A DNA stretch of 64,000 nt from Chryseobacterium oncorhynchi (GCF_002899895.1 NZ_PPEI02000003.1:496001-560000); one strand, 5' to 3'. Numbered from the stretch's first letter, positions 26,007 through 36,260 are shown. Program-made: numbers and translations. Notes: generated by a model from the letters alone, not told the origin.

Positions 26007-26870
26007 TTATTTGCCTACGAGTTGTTTCAGGTATTCTCCATAGCCGCTTTTTCCATACTTTGCGGCAGTTTCTAATAGTTTTTCCTCGTTGATGAATTTA
26101 TTTCTGAAAGCAATTTCTTCAATACATCCAATTTTGAAACCTTGTCTTTTTTCAATCACGCTCACAAATTCAGAAGCGTCATGAAGAGAATCAAAAGTTC
26201 CGGTATCCAGCCATGCAGTTCCTCTGTCTAAAACGCCTACTTCAAGTTTTCCGTTCTTTAGATAAACATTGTTAATGTCAGTGATTTCAAGCTCGCCTCT
26301 TGCCGATGGTTGTATGTTTTTTGCAATCTCCACAACATCATTATCATAAAAATATAATCCTGGAACCGCGTAGTTTGATTTAGGTTTCAAAGGTTTTTCC
26401 TCAATAGAAACAGCTTTGAAATTCTCGTCAAATTCTACTACACCATATCTTTCTGGATCTGCCACGTGGTAAGCGAAAACTACACCTCCGTTTGGATTGG
26501 TTTTATTTTTTAGTAAGTTCCCCATTTCAGAACCATAGAAGATGTTATCTCCTAAAACAAGTGCTGCAGGATCATTGCCAATAAATTGATCACCCAGGAT
26601 AAAGGCTTGTGCTAAACCATCTGGGCTGGGCTGTACAATGTATTCTATATTACAGCCAATTTGAGATCCGTCACCCAAAAGTTTGATGAATCCGGCTTGG
26701 TCGTGTGGGGTAGTAATGATCAGGATATCCTTAATTCCAGCCAAAAGCAATGTAGAAAGCGGATAGTAAATCATAGGTTTGTCATAAACAGGCATCAGCT
26801 GCTTGCTTACGGCAATCGTTAGAGGGTAAAGTCTTGTTCCGGATCCTCCGGCTAATATTATTCCTTTCAT
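26007..26870 (-). CDS. rfbA: Glucose-1-phosphate thymidylyltransferase
   Basis: This 287-residue RmlA-type enzyme has the nucleotidyltransferase signature [13 protein letters not shown] at the N-terminus, [13 protein letters not shown], and GLYFYDN and [10 protein letters not shown] further on. It joins dTTP and glucose-1-phosphate to dTDP-glucose, the entry step for all dTDP-deoxysugars. Length matches the family, which is usually about 290. With rfbB two genes upstream and fdtA/fdtB/fdtC downstream it supplies the dTDP-3-acetamido sugar route. No rmlC or rmlD is present in the window, so dTDP-rhamnose is not made from genes here. Confidence 0.95.
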   Translation of the reverse strand: MKGIILAGGSGTRLYPLTIAVSKQLMPVYDKPMIYYPLSTLLLAGIKDILIITTPHDQAGFIKLLGDGSQIGCNIEYIVQPSPDGLAQAFILGDQFIGNDPAALVLGDNIFYGSEMGNLLKNKTNPNGGVVFAYHVADPERYGVVEFDENFKAVSIEEKPLKPKSNYAVPGLYFYDNDVVEIAKNIQPSARGELEITDINNVYLKNGKLEVGVLDRGTAWLDTGTFDSLHDASEFVSVIEKRQGFKIGCIEEIAFRNKFINEEKLLETAAKYGKSGYGEYLKQLVGK

Positions 26871-26877
26871 CTTTTTA

Positions 26878-27330
26878 TTATTTTATATTCTCTATTGCAT
26901 AGTCCATCTGATTTTTAATATTCAAATCAATGGTGGGAGTCATTAATAGGGCAGAGTTGCCTCTTGATAATTTGCCTCCTATACTTTTGTGAAACTTAAT
27001 CAACTCTTTTAGATTTTTTTCTGATATAAAAGAGAATGAACTATATAATGAAATTTTAAAATCATCAAAATTAAAGTTATTGATGATTGAATTGGCTTGT
27101 TTATTTGTAAGCAGTTCCTTTGGTGGATCTACATTATAATCAAACATTTTGAGTTCGAGATACTCTTTAGCATAATTGATCAATGCTTCTTTGTAATGAG
27201 AGGCTTCTATAAATTCATCAATCAACTTTTGTTGAGACAAATTTGACATTGCCGGAGGTGGAGGGGGAAACTCCTGAGCCACGGCTAATGAAGAGAATAC
27301 TACAAAAAACAATGAAACAATATACTTCAT
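26878..27330 (-). CDS. Exported DUF2059-like protein
   Basis: This 150-residue protein has a clear signal peptide ([19 protein letters not shown]) followed by a Pro-rich mature start. The helical C-terminal part [20 protein letters not shown] resembles the conserved core of DUF2059 proteins, where a helix precedes a small glycine-rich turn. It is therefore probably periplasmic. It sits between rfbB and rfbA with gaps of only 9 and 7 bases, which is unusual since both neighbours are cytoplasmic sugar-nucleotide enzymes. Function is unknown; the DUF2059 call rests on one short segment. Confidence 0.7.
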   Translation of the reverse strand: MKYIVSLFFVVFSSLAVAQEFPPPPPAMSNLSQQKLIDEFIEASHYKEALINYAKEYLELKMFDYNVDPPKELLTNKQANSIINNFNFDDFKISLYSSFSFISEKNLKELIKFHKSIGGKLSRGNSALLMTPTIDLNIKNQMDYAIENIK

Positions 27331-27339
27331 TATGTTATT

Positions 27340-28419
27340 TTAGTTGTATTGGTTTTCGTAATACTTCTGATAATCTCCACTGGTCACATTCTCTAACCAT
27401 TCTTTGTTTTCAAGATACCAATCGATGGTTTTTCCCAATCCCTCTTCAAAAGTTACTGATGGTTTCCATCCTAAATCTTTATTTAGTTTAGTAGCGTCAA
27501 TAGCATAACGCTTGTCATGGCCCGGTCTGTCCTTTACAAAAGTGATTAGCTTTTCAGAATGCCCTTCAGGTTTACCAAGCTTAGCATCCATTTGTTTGAT
27601 AAGTTCTTTTACCAAATCGATATTCTGCCATTCATTGAACCCTCCGATATTATAAGTCTCACCAGTTTTTGCATCATTGAAGATTTGATGAATCGCTCTA
27701 GCGTGATCAATTACAAATAACCAGTCTCTCGTATATTTTCCGTCACCATAGATAGGTAAAGGTCTTTCGTTGATAATATTGGAAATACAAAGTGGAATTA
27801 ATTTTTCCGGAAAGTGATTGGGACCATAATTGTTTGAACAGTTTGAAACAATGAATGGCATCCCATATGTATTTCCATATGCTCTTACCAAATGGTCAGA
27901 TGCTGCTTTAGATGCAGAATATGGAGATTGTGGATCATAAGATGTAGTTTCAAGGAAAAAACCAGTTTCTCCTAGACTTCCATATACTTCATCCGTAGAA
28001 ACATGATAGAATAAGTTTGTTCTTTTCTCATCCGGGAATCTTCCGTGGGTATGGTTAGGATTTAATGTCCAAAATTCCTTACATAAATTAAGAAGGTTGG
28101 CTGTTCCGTTTACATTGGTATTGATGAAAGCCATTGGATCTGTAATGCTCCTGTCAACATGGCTTTCTGCTGCCAAATGAATAACAGCGTCCGGGTTATA
28201 TTTTTCAAAAACCTTTCTTAATTCTTCAGGTTTTGTAATGTCAGCTTTTTCGAAAACATAATTAGGCTCATTTTCAATGTCTTTCAGGTTTTCAAGATTT
28301 CCGGCGTAGGTTAATGCATCAAGGTTGATGATTGTCATGTCCGGATTGTTTTTTACAAATTCTCTTACAACATGAGACCCGATAAATCCGGCTCCCCCTG
28401 TAATGATTACATTATTCAT
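27340..28419 (-). CDS. rfbB: dTDP-glucose 4,6-dehydratase
   Basis: This 359-residue extended SDR has the NAD motif GGAGFIG at residues 8-14. It also has the TDEVYGSLG signature, with Asp143 and Glu144 used in the dehydration step, and Tyr167-x3-Lys171 in YSASK. It converts dTDP-glucose to dTDP-4-keto-6-deoxyglucose, the substrate of the ketoisomerase encoded at 23114-23521. The start codon overlaps the upstream GT-C gene by eight bases. A small exported protein gene separates it from rfbA. Confidence 0.95.
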   Translation of the reverse strand: MNNVIITGGAGFIGSHVVREFVKNNPDMTIINLDALTYAGNLENLKDIENEPNYVFEKADITKPEELRKVFEKYNPDAVIHLAAESHVDRSITDPMAFINTNVNGTANLLNLCKEFWTLNPNHTHGRFPDEKRTNLFYHVSTDEVYGSLGETGFFLETTSYDPQSPYSASKAASDHLVRAYGNTYGMPFIVSNCSNNYGPNHFPEKLIPLCISNIINERPLPIYGDGKYTRDWLFVIDHARAIHQIFNDAKTGETYNIGGFNEWQNIDLVKELIKQMDAKLGKPEGHSEKLITFVKDRPGHDKRYAIDATKLNKDLGWKPSVTFEEGLGKTIDWYLENKEWLENVTSGDYQKYYENQYN

Positions 28420-29941
28420 TTTTTGTACTTTTATAATTGTGAGTGTGTAATTTAATGATTGTTTTTAGTCTGTCTATGCTAAAAATACTTCCTTTCGAAA
28501 CGATATTAACGTCATCATATAGCTCTGCCGTATCTTTATCCTGTAATATATTTTTATTCAAAAGTACGGATTCAAAAAGTCCTATTTGTTTTAAATGATC
28601 AATATTTACAAAATAATGCCCAGGTCTTTCTCCTTTGCTTCCATAATTCTTTATATAATAAGTTATAAAAGGGCTGGCCAAACCAACCGGATCTATGAAA
28701 TAGGTATTTTGACTCTCAGGCAGTAATGGTGTATGAAGCATTTGTACGCTGTTGCTAATGGATGTTATCTCTTTTACTGGTTTATTATAGATGAAGTTTA
28801 TATTTGAAAACTTCCTTGTATAATATTCCCTTTCGTTTGTTAAAAGAAAACTTCCTTTTGCGTATTTATCTGCATATAGCTTTACTACCGGAGGAAAGAA
28901 AAATATAATGGCAAATAAGATCAATGAAAGTGCAGATACTTTGATGAAGTTTTTTTTATAAACCAGGATTTCTTTTGTTGAAGCAAATTCTATAATTGAG
29001 ATGATGGAAATAGGTACTAAAATAGTAAACAGTCTTCCAAACATATAATCACGTACCAGGAATATATAAGCTAAATAAAATATAATCCCGAGAAATATTT
29101 TTTTATTAGTAAAATATGAAGTGTATAATCCCAAAGCTATTAGCAGAAACATGGGTTTACTTTCGAATAAGTTTTCCTTATAATAAAATAGAGATTGATA
29201 AAAATTAAAATTATTGGTTTTAAGATAAAAGCTATTAGGGAATATGCTCCCAAAATAAAAAAAAGAAAATACAAACCAGCTCAATATTATAATGCACATT
29301 GCCATAAATCCTTTTGTGAACTTATGCTTGTAGAAATAATACAGTATCGTGGGGCAAACTATTAGAAAAAAATCATATCGGGTAAGGAAAACTAAAGCAA
29401 CAGCAATAGGAAGTAGGAATACCGATTTTGGGTTCTCCTCATTCATGCTTAGTATCGTAAACCATGCTATAACCGAATAGGATAATGAATTTTCTAGGCC
29501 GCTGGTACTGAAATCAATATAAAACTTTGAAGCTAATAATAAACCAAAACTAAATAGCAATATAAAGATTTTTTCAGGCTTAATTGTTGTGGTTTTTAAA
29601 TATAAATATCTCAATATCATTGTAATTGATGTTATTGAGAATATCATATTAATAATAATAGGAATGTTAAATATCTTATTGTCTGAAATATGAAATACAT
29701 TGAATAATACATCAAAAATGTAGGTGAGGGGAATAGAGACGATAGTAAAAAGAGGAGATGTTGAAACATATGTTCTTTCTCCTAAATTCCAGACTAACCC
29801 TAATCCATTCAAAACATTGTATGATTGGTATGTAACTGAAAGTCCATCTGAGGAAACCCATTTGGAATAATATATCAAACTAAAATAAATCAGTCCTAAG
29901 CCAGCAATAAGCCAAAACTTGAAATCTTTTACAATTGGCAT
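28412..29941 (-). CDS. GT-C type membrane glycosyltransferase
   Basis: This 509-residue protein has about ten or eleven membrane spans and a soluble C-terminal part of about 150 residues. The first large loop reads GLGLVWNLGERTYVSTSPLF. This is reminiscent of the NxGER...SPL pattern in AftB-like and other GT-C enzymes that use polyprenyl-phosphate sugars and act on the periplasmic side. It lies three bases after ugd and overlaps rfbB by eight bases. The likely role is adding a sugar to the polymer or to lipid A after flipping. The family call rests on this loop and on topology, so it is tentative. Confidence 0.7.
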   Translation of the reverse strand: MPIVKDFKFWLIAGLGLIYFSLIYYSKWVSSDGLSVTYQSYNVLNGLGLVWNLGERTYVSTSPLFTIVSIPLTYIFDVLFNVFHISDNKIFNIPIIINMIFSITSITMILRYLYLKTTTIKPEKIFILLFSFGLLLASKFYIDFSTSGLENSLSYSVIAWFTILSMNEENPKSVFLLPIAVALVFLTRYDFFLIVCPTILYYFYKHKFTKGFMAMCIIILSWFVFSFFYFGSIFPNSFYLKTNNFNFYQSLFYYKENLFESKPMFLLIALGLYTSYFTNKKIFLGIIFYLAYIFLVRDYMFGRLFTILVPISIISIIEFASTKEILVYKKNFIKVSALSLILFAIIFFFPPVVKLYADKYAKGSFLLTNEREYYTRKFSNINFIYNKPVKEITSISNSVQMLHTPLLPESQNTYFIDPVGLASPFITYYIKNYGSKGERPGHYFVNIDHLKQIGLFESVLLNKNILQDKDTAELYDDVNIVSKGSIFSIDRLKTIIKLHTHNYKSTKNE

Positions 29942-29944
29942 AAT

Positions 29945-31255
29945 TTAGGAAATCGTTTTTCTACCTATACTCTTATAATAAAAACCATTTTGTTCCAGAG
30001 TTTCTAGCGGATACATATTTCTTCCGTCAAAAATTACTTTATTTTTCATTTTCTTAGCGATGAGTTCAAAATTAGGATTTTTAAACTCGGGCCATTCAGT
30101 AGATATAAATAAAGCGTCTGCATCTTCCAGTGCATCATACATGCCTTTAGCATATTGTATTTTATCACCAAGAAGTTTTTTTACATTATTTTCTGCAACA
30201 GCATCATATGCTACAATTTCTGCGCCTTTCTCTAATAAGATGGCAATATTGTCTAAAGAAGAAGCCTCTCTGATATCATCTGTATTGGCTTTGAATGCAA
30301 GTCCCCACATGGCAATCTTCTTTCCTTTAATGTCTCCTCCGAAGTATTTTTCAATTTCTGCAACAAGAATTACTTTCTGTGCAGTATTTACATTTTCTGT
30401 AGCTTCAAGGATCTGGAAATTAAAATCTTCCTGTTTTCCGGATTTAATAAGTGCCTTTACATCCTTAGGGAAACAACTTCCACCGTATCCAATTCCCGGA
30501 AATAGGAATCTGTGCCCAATTCTGTCATCACTTCCCATTCCTAATCTTACCTTGTCTACATCAGCCCCTACTTTTTCACAGTAATTCGCAATTTCATTCA
30601 TAAAGGTAATTTTTACAGCTAAGAATGAATTGGCGGCATATTTCGTAAGCTCAGATGATTTCTCATCCATAAAAATAATAGGAATTCCTATATTGGTAAA
30701 TGGCTGATAAATTTTAGCCATGATATCTTTTGCTTTTTCAGAGCTAGCCCCAACAACTACTCTTGAGGGATTCATAGAGTCTTCAACAGCAAAACCTTCT
30801 CTTAAAAATTCGGGATTTGAAACAACATCAAAAGGGATGTCTGTTTTAGAGGATATCGCTTCTCTTACCCTGTCTGCAGTTCCTACGGGTACAGTGCTTT
30901 TATTCACAATGACCTTATATTCGGTCATCATCTCACCTATATTATTGGAAACCTGAAGCACATACGACAAATCCGCAGATCCATCCTCTCCGGGAGGAGT
31001 AGGTAATGCTAAATAAATCACCTCACTTTTGTCCAGGGCTTCTTTAAGGTTGGTGGTAAAGAATAGTCTTTCAGATTGGATGTTTCTAAGGAACATCTCT
31101 TCAAGGTTCGGCTCATAGATGGGAACAACGCCGTTTTTCATACCTTCTACTTTTTTTTCATCAATATCAACACAGTATACTGAATTGCCAAGTTCTGCCA
31201 GAGTAGTTCCTGTAACTAACCCTACATAACCTGTTCCTACAATCGTTATATTCAA
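29945..31255 (-). CDS. ugd: UDP-glucose 6-dehydrogenase
   Basis: This 436-residue protein starts MNITIVGTGYVGLVTG, the NAD-binding glycine motif of the UDP-glucose/GDP-mannose dehydrogenase family. It carries the catalytic cysteine (Cys261) in YGGSCFPKD. It oxidises UDP-glucose to UDP-glucuronate with two NAD+. YEPNLEEM and NPEFLREG are both typical of the UDP-glucose branch. It is the first gene of the polysaccharide locus in transcription order and is divergent from rimP. A -7-like box lies at 31282-31289. UDP-glucuronate could be a substrate for several transferases and for amidation by the AsnB homolog. Confidence 0.93.
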   Translation of the reverse strand: MNITIVGTGYVGLVTGTTLAELGNSVYCVDIDEKKVEGMKNGVVPIYEPNLEEMFLRNIQSERLFFTTNLKEALDKSEVIYLALPTPPGEDGSADLSYVLQVSNNIGEMMTEYKVIVNKSTVPVGTADRVREAISSKTDIPFDVVSNPEFLREGFAVEDSMNPSRVVVGASSEKAKDIMAKIYQPFTNIGIPIIFMDEKSSELTKYAANSFLAVKITFMNEIANYCEKVGADVDKVRLGMGSDDRIGHRFLFPGIGYGGSCFPKDVKALIKSGKQEDFNFQILEATENVNTAQKVILVAEIEKYFGGDIKGKKIAMWGLAFKANTDDIREASSLDNIAILLEKGAEIVAYDAVAENNVKKLLGDKIQYAKGMYDALEDADALFISTEWPEFKNPNFELIAKKMKNKVIFDGRNMYPLETLEQNGFYYKSIGRKTIS

Positions 31256-31281
31256 AATGTTTGTTTTTTTAAATTCAAAGG

Positions 31282-31289
31282 CAAAAATA
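31282..31289 (-). promoter_or_regulatory. Possible -7 box for the ugd operon
   Basis: On the minus strand this reads TATTTTTG, an exact TAnnTTTG match 26 bases before the ugd ATG. No good TTTG -33 element was seen at the usual distance. Confidence 0.42.
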
Positions 31290-31363
31290 ATAAAAATACT
31301 TTCACTTGCTCTTTTAATTTATCGTAAATGAAATACACGCTATTTACTTGATAATAAGATAAT

Positions 31364-31394
31364 TTTGCATTTTTAGAAAAAAGGCGTATATTTG
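31364..31394 (+). promoter_or_regulatory. Promoter of rimP-nusA-infB
   Basis: TTTG at 31364-31367 and TATATTTG at 31387-31394 are separated by exactly 19 bases, the canonical Bacteroidota arrangement. Transcription should start near 31401, leaving a leader of about 70 bases before rimP. Confidence 0.75.
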
Positions 31395-31399
31395 CATTG

Positions 31400-31457
31400 G
31401 ATTTACGGGAAAAATGGGAAGGCTTCGGAAGAAAGCCTTTTTTCGTACTGGTAAATC
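31400..31457 (+). promoter_or_regulatory. Structured leader with terminator-like hairpin before rimP
   Basis: The outer arms GATTTAC (31400-31406) and GTAAATC (31451-31457) pair perfectly. The inner arms AAGGCTT (31419-31425) and AAGCCTT (31433-31439) form a hairpin running into a T-run. The inner hairpin resembles an attenuator. A 16-codon basic open frame (ATG at 31414, stop at 31464) runs through it. Confidence 0.5.
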
Positions 31458-31470
31458 AAGATAAAAATTT

Positions 31471-31938
31471 ATGGAGTTTAGAAAAAGAATTGAAGAATTA
31501 TTAAATGAATTCCTTGAGACCAGAGAAGATCTGTTTCTTATTGATCTTAAGTTCTCTGCAGGGGATGACATTACAGTGATTTTAGATGGTGATAACGGTG
31601 TTTCTTTACAGGATTGCCTGGATGCAAGCCGTGCAGTAGAATTCAATATGGATCGTGAAGAACATGACTTTAGCCTTCAGGTGATGTCTGCAGGATTAAG
31701 TGAGCCATTGTCTACTCCAAGACAGTTTAGAAAAAATTTAGGAAGAGAGATTGAAGTGATGCTGGAAGATGCTTCTAAAATTGAAGGAGAGCTGTCAAAG
31801 GCAGATGAAGATAAGATCACACTTGTTTTACGTTACCGCAAACCGAAAGAAGTCGGAAAAGGGAAAGTAGATGTGGAGGAGGAAAAAGAAATTCCTTACT
31901 CTGAGATCAAAAAAGCATTAGTAGTAATTAAATTTTAA
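31471..31938 (+). CDS. rimP: Ribosome maturation factor RimP
   Basis: This 155-residue protein belongs to the DUF150/RimP family. It has an acidic N-terminal alpha/beta domain with the SLQDCLDASRAVE segment and VMSAGLSEPL, followed by a small SH3-like C-terminal domain. RimP is needed for late 30S subunit assembly. It comes first in the conserved rimP-nusA-infB order. Length is normal. The C-terminus is rich in Lys and Glu (YRKPKEVGKGK). nusA follows after 16 bases. Confidence 0.93.
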   Translation: MEFRKRIEELLNEFLETREDLFLIDLKFSAGDDITVILDGDNGVSLQDCLDASRAVEFNMDREEHDFSLQVMSAGLSEPLSTPRQFRKNLGREIEVMLEDASKIEGELSKADEDKITLVLRYRKPKEVGKGKVDVEEEKEIPYSEIKKALVVIKF

Positions 31939-31954
31939 AAAGAAAAAAGAATAG

Positions 31955-33190
31955 ATGGATAATATAGCGTTGATTGAATCCTTTGGTGATTTTAAAGACG
32001 AAAAGGGGATCAGTAAGATTGATCTTATGGCAATTATTGAGGATTCACTGAAGACACTTTTGAGAAAAAGATTTGATTCAGATGACCATTTTGACGTGAT
32101 TGTAAACCCGGATAAAGGAGATTTTCAGATATTTTTAAATAAAACTATTGTTGAGGACGAAATGTCTGAAGACGATGACCTGGAAATTGAAATTTCTGAA
32201 GCAAAGAAAATTGATCCTACATTCGAAGTAGGTGAAGACTTTACGATGGAAATTCCTGTTGCTCAGTTAGGAAGAAGAAATATTCTTACCTTGAAGCAGA
32301 TCTTGGCTACAAAACTTCAGGAGCATAACAATGCAATGCTGTATGAGCAATTTAGAGATAAAATTGGGGAAATTGTTGTTGGGGAAATCCACCATATCCG
32401 TCACAAGCATGTGATTTTGTTGGATGATGAAGGAAACGAATTTATTTTACCAAAAGAAAACCAGATCCCATCCGATTTCTTTAAAAAGGGTGAGAATATC
32501 AGAGCTATTGTTGAGACAGTAGACTTTAAAGGTTCAAAACCACAGATTATTATTTCCAGAACTGCACCTAAATTCCTTGAGAAGTTATTAGAGCTGGAGA
32601 TTCCTGAGATTCAGGACGGAACCATTATGTTGAAAAAGGTAGTGAGAATTCCTGGAGAAAAGGCGAAGATCGCAGTAGATGCTTATGATGACAGAATTGA
32701 TCCTGTAGGAGCTTGTGTAGGAGTGAAAGGATCCAGAATTCATGGGGTTGTAAGAGAGTTGAGAAATGAAAACATCGATGTTATTCAGTGGTCTAAAAAC
32801 CCTGAAATTTTGGTGAAGAGAGCTTTAGGAAATGTTACAGTCAATAAAATTGACATCAATGAGGAGCAAAATTATGCGCTAGTATATACTCCTGTTGAAG
32901 AGATTTCTAAAGTAATTGGAAAGCAAGGACAAAATATTAGACTGGCTTCTTGGTTGTCAGGATATGAAATTGATGTATACAGAGAGTCCAGCGAGGATGA
33001 CGATGTTGAATTGAGAGAATTTAATGACGATATCGAGCAGTGGATTTTGGATGAGTTTAAGAAAGTAGGACTTACAACTGCAAAATCAGTATTGGATAAA
33101 GAAACTGAAAGTCTTCTTAATATGGTTGACCTTGAAGAGGAAACTATCGAGGATGTTAAACGTATTCTAAGAGAAGAATTTGAAGATTAA
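31955..33190 (+). CDS. nusA: Transcription termination/antitermination factor NusA
   Basis: This 411-residue protein has the N-terminal RNA polymerase-binding region, an S1 domain (around residues 135-200) and two KH domains. GVKGSRIHGVVREL and VIGKQGQNIRLAS are the KH GxxG loops. It binds RNA polymerase and nascent RNA to modulate pausing and termination. It lacks the long C-terminal acidic repeats of the E. coli protein, as many shorter NusA proteins do, and ends instead in an acidic helical tail. It is the second gene of the rimP operon. Confidence 0.95.
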   Translation: MDNIALIESFGDFKDEKGISKIDLMAIIEDSLKTLLRKRFDSDDHFDVIVNPDKGDFQIFLNKTIVEDEMSEDDDLEIEISEAKKIDPTFEVGEDFTMEIPVAQLGRRNILTLKQILATKLQEHNNAMLYEQFRDKIGEIVVGEIHHIRHKHVILLDDEGNEFILPKENQIPSDFFKKGENIRAIVETVDFKGSKPQIIISRTAPKFLEKLLELEIPEIQDGTIMLKKVVRIPGEKAKIAVDAYDDRIDPVGACVGVKGSRIHGVVRELRNENIDVIQWSKNPEILVKRALGNVTVNKIDINEEQNYALVYTPVEEISKVIGKQGQNIRLASWLSGYEIDVYRESSEDDDVELREFNDDIEQWILDEFKKVGLTTAKSVLDKETESLLNMVDLEEETIEDVKRILREEFED

Positions 33191-33268
33191 GATGTAAAAT
33201 AAATCTTAATAAAACAGTAAAAAGGAAATACTTTAATTTTAAAAATTAAAAAACAGTAAATAATATAG

Positions 33269-36241
33269 ATGCCAAAAATTAGATTAAATAAAGCGGTTAA
33301 GGAATTCAACATTTCGATGTCCAGATTAGTAGAGTTTTTACAGTCTAGAGGTTTCGTGGTTGAAAGCAATCCTAACGCTCAATTGGAAGAATCGGCATAT
33401 TCTGCATTGGAAGCTGAGTTTGCTAAAGATGGCGAACAAAGAAAAGCTTCCCATGAGGTGGTGATCACTAAAGTTCCGGAAGAAAAACTGGAAATTGAAG
33501 AGAAGAAAACCCCTGAAGTGATAAGAGCTAAAGCAAACAAACCAGAAACTAAAATTTTAGGTAAGATAGATCTAGAACCTACCAAGCCCGAAGTTGAAGA
33601 GGCACCTGCAGCTCCTGTGGCTCCTGTAGCTCCTGTAGCGAAACCGGTTGAAGAAAAGAAAGAAGAAATAGTGAAAGAAGAACCGGAAGTGAAGGCGGCC
33701 CCTGAAAAACAAGAATTTAAAGTTTTAGATAAAATTGATTTGTCTCAAATAGAATCTAGAAATAGACCTGTAAAAAAAGACAAACCAAAAGTAGAGGAGA
33801 AAAAAGAAGAAATAAAATCTGTGGAACCAGTGAAAGAAACTCCCAAACCTGTCGTTGCTGAAGAGAAAAAAGTTGAAGCTCCTAAAGTGGAAGCTGCACC
33901 TGAATCTCAGGAACCACAGAAAATAGAGACAGTTTATCAAAAACTTGACGGTCCTAAGATTGTCGGAGAAAAGATTGACTTAACTCAGTTTGCACCAAAA
34001 CCAGGTTCTGGAGCAAAAAAGAAAAGAAAAAGAATTGAAAAACCTGGAGGCCCTAATAATAACCAACAAGGCCAAGGTAATAATCAAAATTCCGGAAATA
34101 ACAACCAAGGAGGTGGTCAAGGTGGAAACCGTCCACACAACAATGGTGGTCAAGGTGGCCAAGGAAACCGTCCACCAGGACAAGGTGGGCAAGGAAATCG
34201 CCCACAAGGTCAAGGTGGTCAGGGTGGAAACCGTTTCGGAAACAATAACCAAAACCGTCCAGGCGGTCAAGGTGGTGGATTTAAGAAAGGTGGTCAAAAC
34301 AACAGACCTGGTCAAAGAGTTATGCCAGTTGAATTAACTGACGAACAAGTTAAAAACCAGATCAAGGAAACACTAGAAAAGCTTACCAATAAAGGAGGTA
34401 AATCTAAATCTGCAAAACACAGAAAAGATAAGAGAACGTACCGTAGAGAACAAGATGAGCGTCAGCAAGAGCTTGAAGCACAAGACAGAACTCTAAAGGT
34501 TACAGAATTTATTACAGTAGGTGAATTAGCGAGCTTAATGAACGTTTCACCAACAGAAGTAATTTCTGCATGTTTCTCACTTGGGGTAATGGTTACCATG
34601 AACCAAAGATTAGAAGCTGATACCTTGTTATTAGTAGCAGATGAATTTGGTTATAAAATTGAATTCTCCGATGCTGACCTTGAAGAAAGTGATAGCGAAG
34701 AAGAAATCGATAATGAAGAGGATCTTGTATCAAGAGCTCCAATTGTAACTGTAATGGGTCACGTTGACCACGGTAAAACGTCATTGCTTGACTACGTTAG
34801 AAAAACAAATGTAATTGCAGGTGAATCTGGAGGAATTACACAGCATATTGGTGCTTACAACGTGAAGCTTGAAAACGGACAGAGAATTACTTTCTTAGAT
34901 ACTCCTGGTCACGAAGCGTTTACAGCGATGAGAGCCAGAGGTGCTCAAATCACGGATATTGCAATTATTGTGATTGCTGCCGATGATGATGTGATGCCAC
35001 AAACTAGAGAAGCAATCTCCCACGCACAGGCTGCAGGTGTACCAATGATTATTGCTTTAAACAAAGTAGATAGACCAACTGCAAATCCTGATAATATCCG
35101 TCAGCAACTTTCAGGGATGAATATCCTGGTAGAAGAATGGGGTGGAAATGTTCAGGCGCAGGAAATTTCTGCGAAATTTGGTAACAATATGGATGTTCTA
35201 TTGGAGAAAGTATTACTTCAGGCAGAAATGCTTGATTTAAAAGCTAATCCTGATAGAAATGCTCAAGGAGTTGTTATTGAAGCTTCACTAGATAAAGGAA
35301 GAGGATATGTTGCTACAATGTTGGTACAAACAGGTACTCTAAGAGTAGGGGATTATGTAGTTGCTGGTAAGAACCACGGTAAGGTAAAAGCAATGCTTGA
35401 TGAAAGAGGAAGAAACCTTACAGAAGCAGGTCCATCTATTCCTGTAACTATTTTAGGGTTAGACGGAGCTCCTACAGCTGGTGATAAGTTTAAAGTATAT
35501 GAAGATGAGAGTGAGGCTAAAACTATTGCTAATAAGAGAGAGCAACTTCAGAGAGAACTTTCAATCAGAACTAAGAAGCATACTACGCTTGAAGAATTAG
35601 GTAGAAGAATTGCTTTAGGTGATTTCAAAGAATTGAATATTATCTTGAAAGGTGACGTGGATGGTTCTGTTGAAGCATTATCTGACCAGTTACAAAGATT
35701 GTCTACTGCAGAAATTAATGTAAATATTCTTCATAAAGGAGTAGGTCAAATTACTGAATCTGATGTTAACCTAGCTGCTGCTTCAGATGCAATTATTATT
35801 GGATTTAACGTAAGAGCAGGTGGTAACGCTAAAGACCTTGCTGATAGAGAAGAAATTGAAATCAGAAACTATTCTGTAATCTATGCTGCTATCGAAGAAG
35901 TGAAAGAAGCTATGGAGGGAATGCTTTCTCCTGAAATTAAAGAACAAGTAATCGGTAATGTCGAGATCAGAGAGGTATTTAAAATCTCTAAAGTCGGAAC
36001 AATTGCAGGATGTATGGTTCTTTCAGGAAAAGTGGCTAGAAACTCTAAAGTAAGAGTATTGAGAGATGGTATTGTTAAATTTGACGGAGAGCTTGAAAGC
36101 TTGAAGCGTTTCAAAGATGATGTAAAAGAAGTAACTAAAGGTTACGAATGTGGTCTGAACTTGAAAGGTTATAACGATATTGAAACCGGAGATATTCTTG
36201 AAGTTTACGAAGAAGTAGCTGTTAAGAAAAAGCTGAAATAA
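33269..36241 (+). CDS. infB: Translation initiation factor IF-2
   Basis: This 990-residue GTPase delivers initiator fMet-tRNA to the 30S subunit. An IF2_N domain is at residues 3-55, a Pro/Glu/Lys-rich linker at about 70-260, and an Asn/Gln/Gly-rich tract at about 262-352. A second IF2_N-like domain lies near 409-465. The G domain follows, with GHVDHGKT at 497-504, DTPGHE and NKVD, then the C-terminal tRNA-binding domains. The catalytic half is standard. The low-complexity tract is the unusual part: it has many QGGQGN-type units and few charges except Arg. A strong terminator follows the stop by 19 bases. Confidence 0.97.
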   Translation: MPKIRLNKAVKEFNISMSRLVEFLQSRGFVVESNPNAQLEESAYSALEAEFAKDGEQRKASHEVVITKVPEEKLEIEEKKTPEVIRAKANKPETKILGKIDLEPTKPEVEEAPAAPVAPVAPVAKPVEEKKEEIVKEEPEVKAAPEKQEFKVLDKIDLSQIESRNRPVKKDKPKVEEKKEEIKSVEPVKETPKPVVAEEKKVEAPKVEAAPESQEPQKIETVYQKLDGPKIVGEKIDLTQFAPKPGSGAKKKRKRIEKPGGPNNNQQGQGNNQNSGNNNQGGGQGGNRPHNNGGQGGQGNRPPGQGGQGNRPQGQGGQGGNRFGNNNQNRPGGQGGGFKKGGQNNRPGQRVMPVELTDEQVKNQIKETLEKLTNKGGKSKSAKHRKDKRTYRREQDERQQELEAQDRTLKVTEFITVGELASLMNVSPTEVISACFSLGVMVTMNQRLEADTLLLVADEFGYKIEFSDADLEESDSEEEIDNEEDLVSRAPIVTVMGHVDHGKTSLLDYVRKTNVIAGESGGITQHIGAYNVKLENGQRITFLDTPGHEAFTAMRARGAQITDIAIIVIAADDDVMPQTREAISHAQAAGVPMIIALNKVDRPTANPDNIRQQLSGMNILVEEWGGNVQAQEISAKFGNNMDVLLEKVLLQAEMLDLKANPDRNAQGVVIEASLDKGRGYVATMLVQTGTLRVGDYVVAGKNHGKVKAMLDERGRNLTEAGPSIPVTILGLDGAPTAGDKFKVYEDESEAKTIANKREQLQRELSIRTKKHTTLEELGRRIALGDFKELNIILKGDVDGSVEALSDQLQRLSTAEINVNILHKGVGQITESDVNLAAASDAIIIGFNVRAGGNAKDLADREEIEIRNYSVIYAAIEEVKEAMEGMLSPEIKEQVIGNVEIREVFKISKVGTIAGCMVLSGKVARNSKVRVLRDGIVKFDGELESLKRFKDDVKEVTKGYECGLNLKGYNDIETGDILEVYEEVAVKKKLK

Positions 36242-36260
36242 TATAATTCAGATAAATAAT

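Noticed and set aside
30060-30584. 174-codon open frame on the plus strand opposite ugd
   Set aside because: It is fully antisense to a well supported gene, with no family resemblance and Ser/Leu-rich noise composition.
33990-34337. Overlapping frames on both strands in infB
   Set aside because: These result from the low-complexity Gln/Gly tract, which leaves several frames open by composition.
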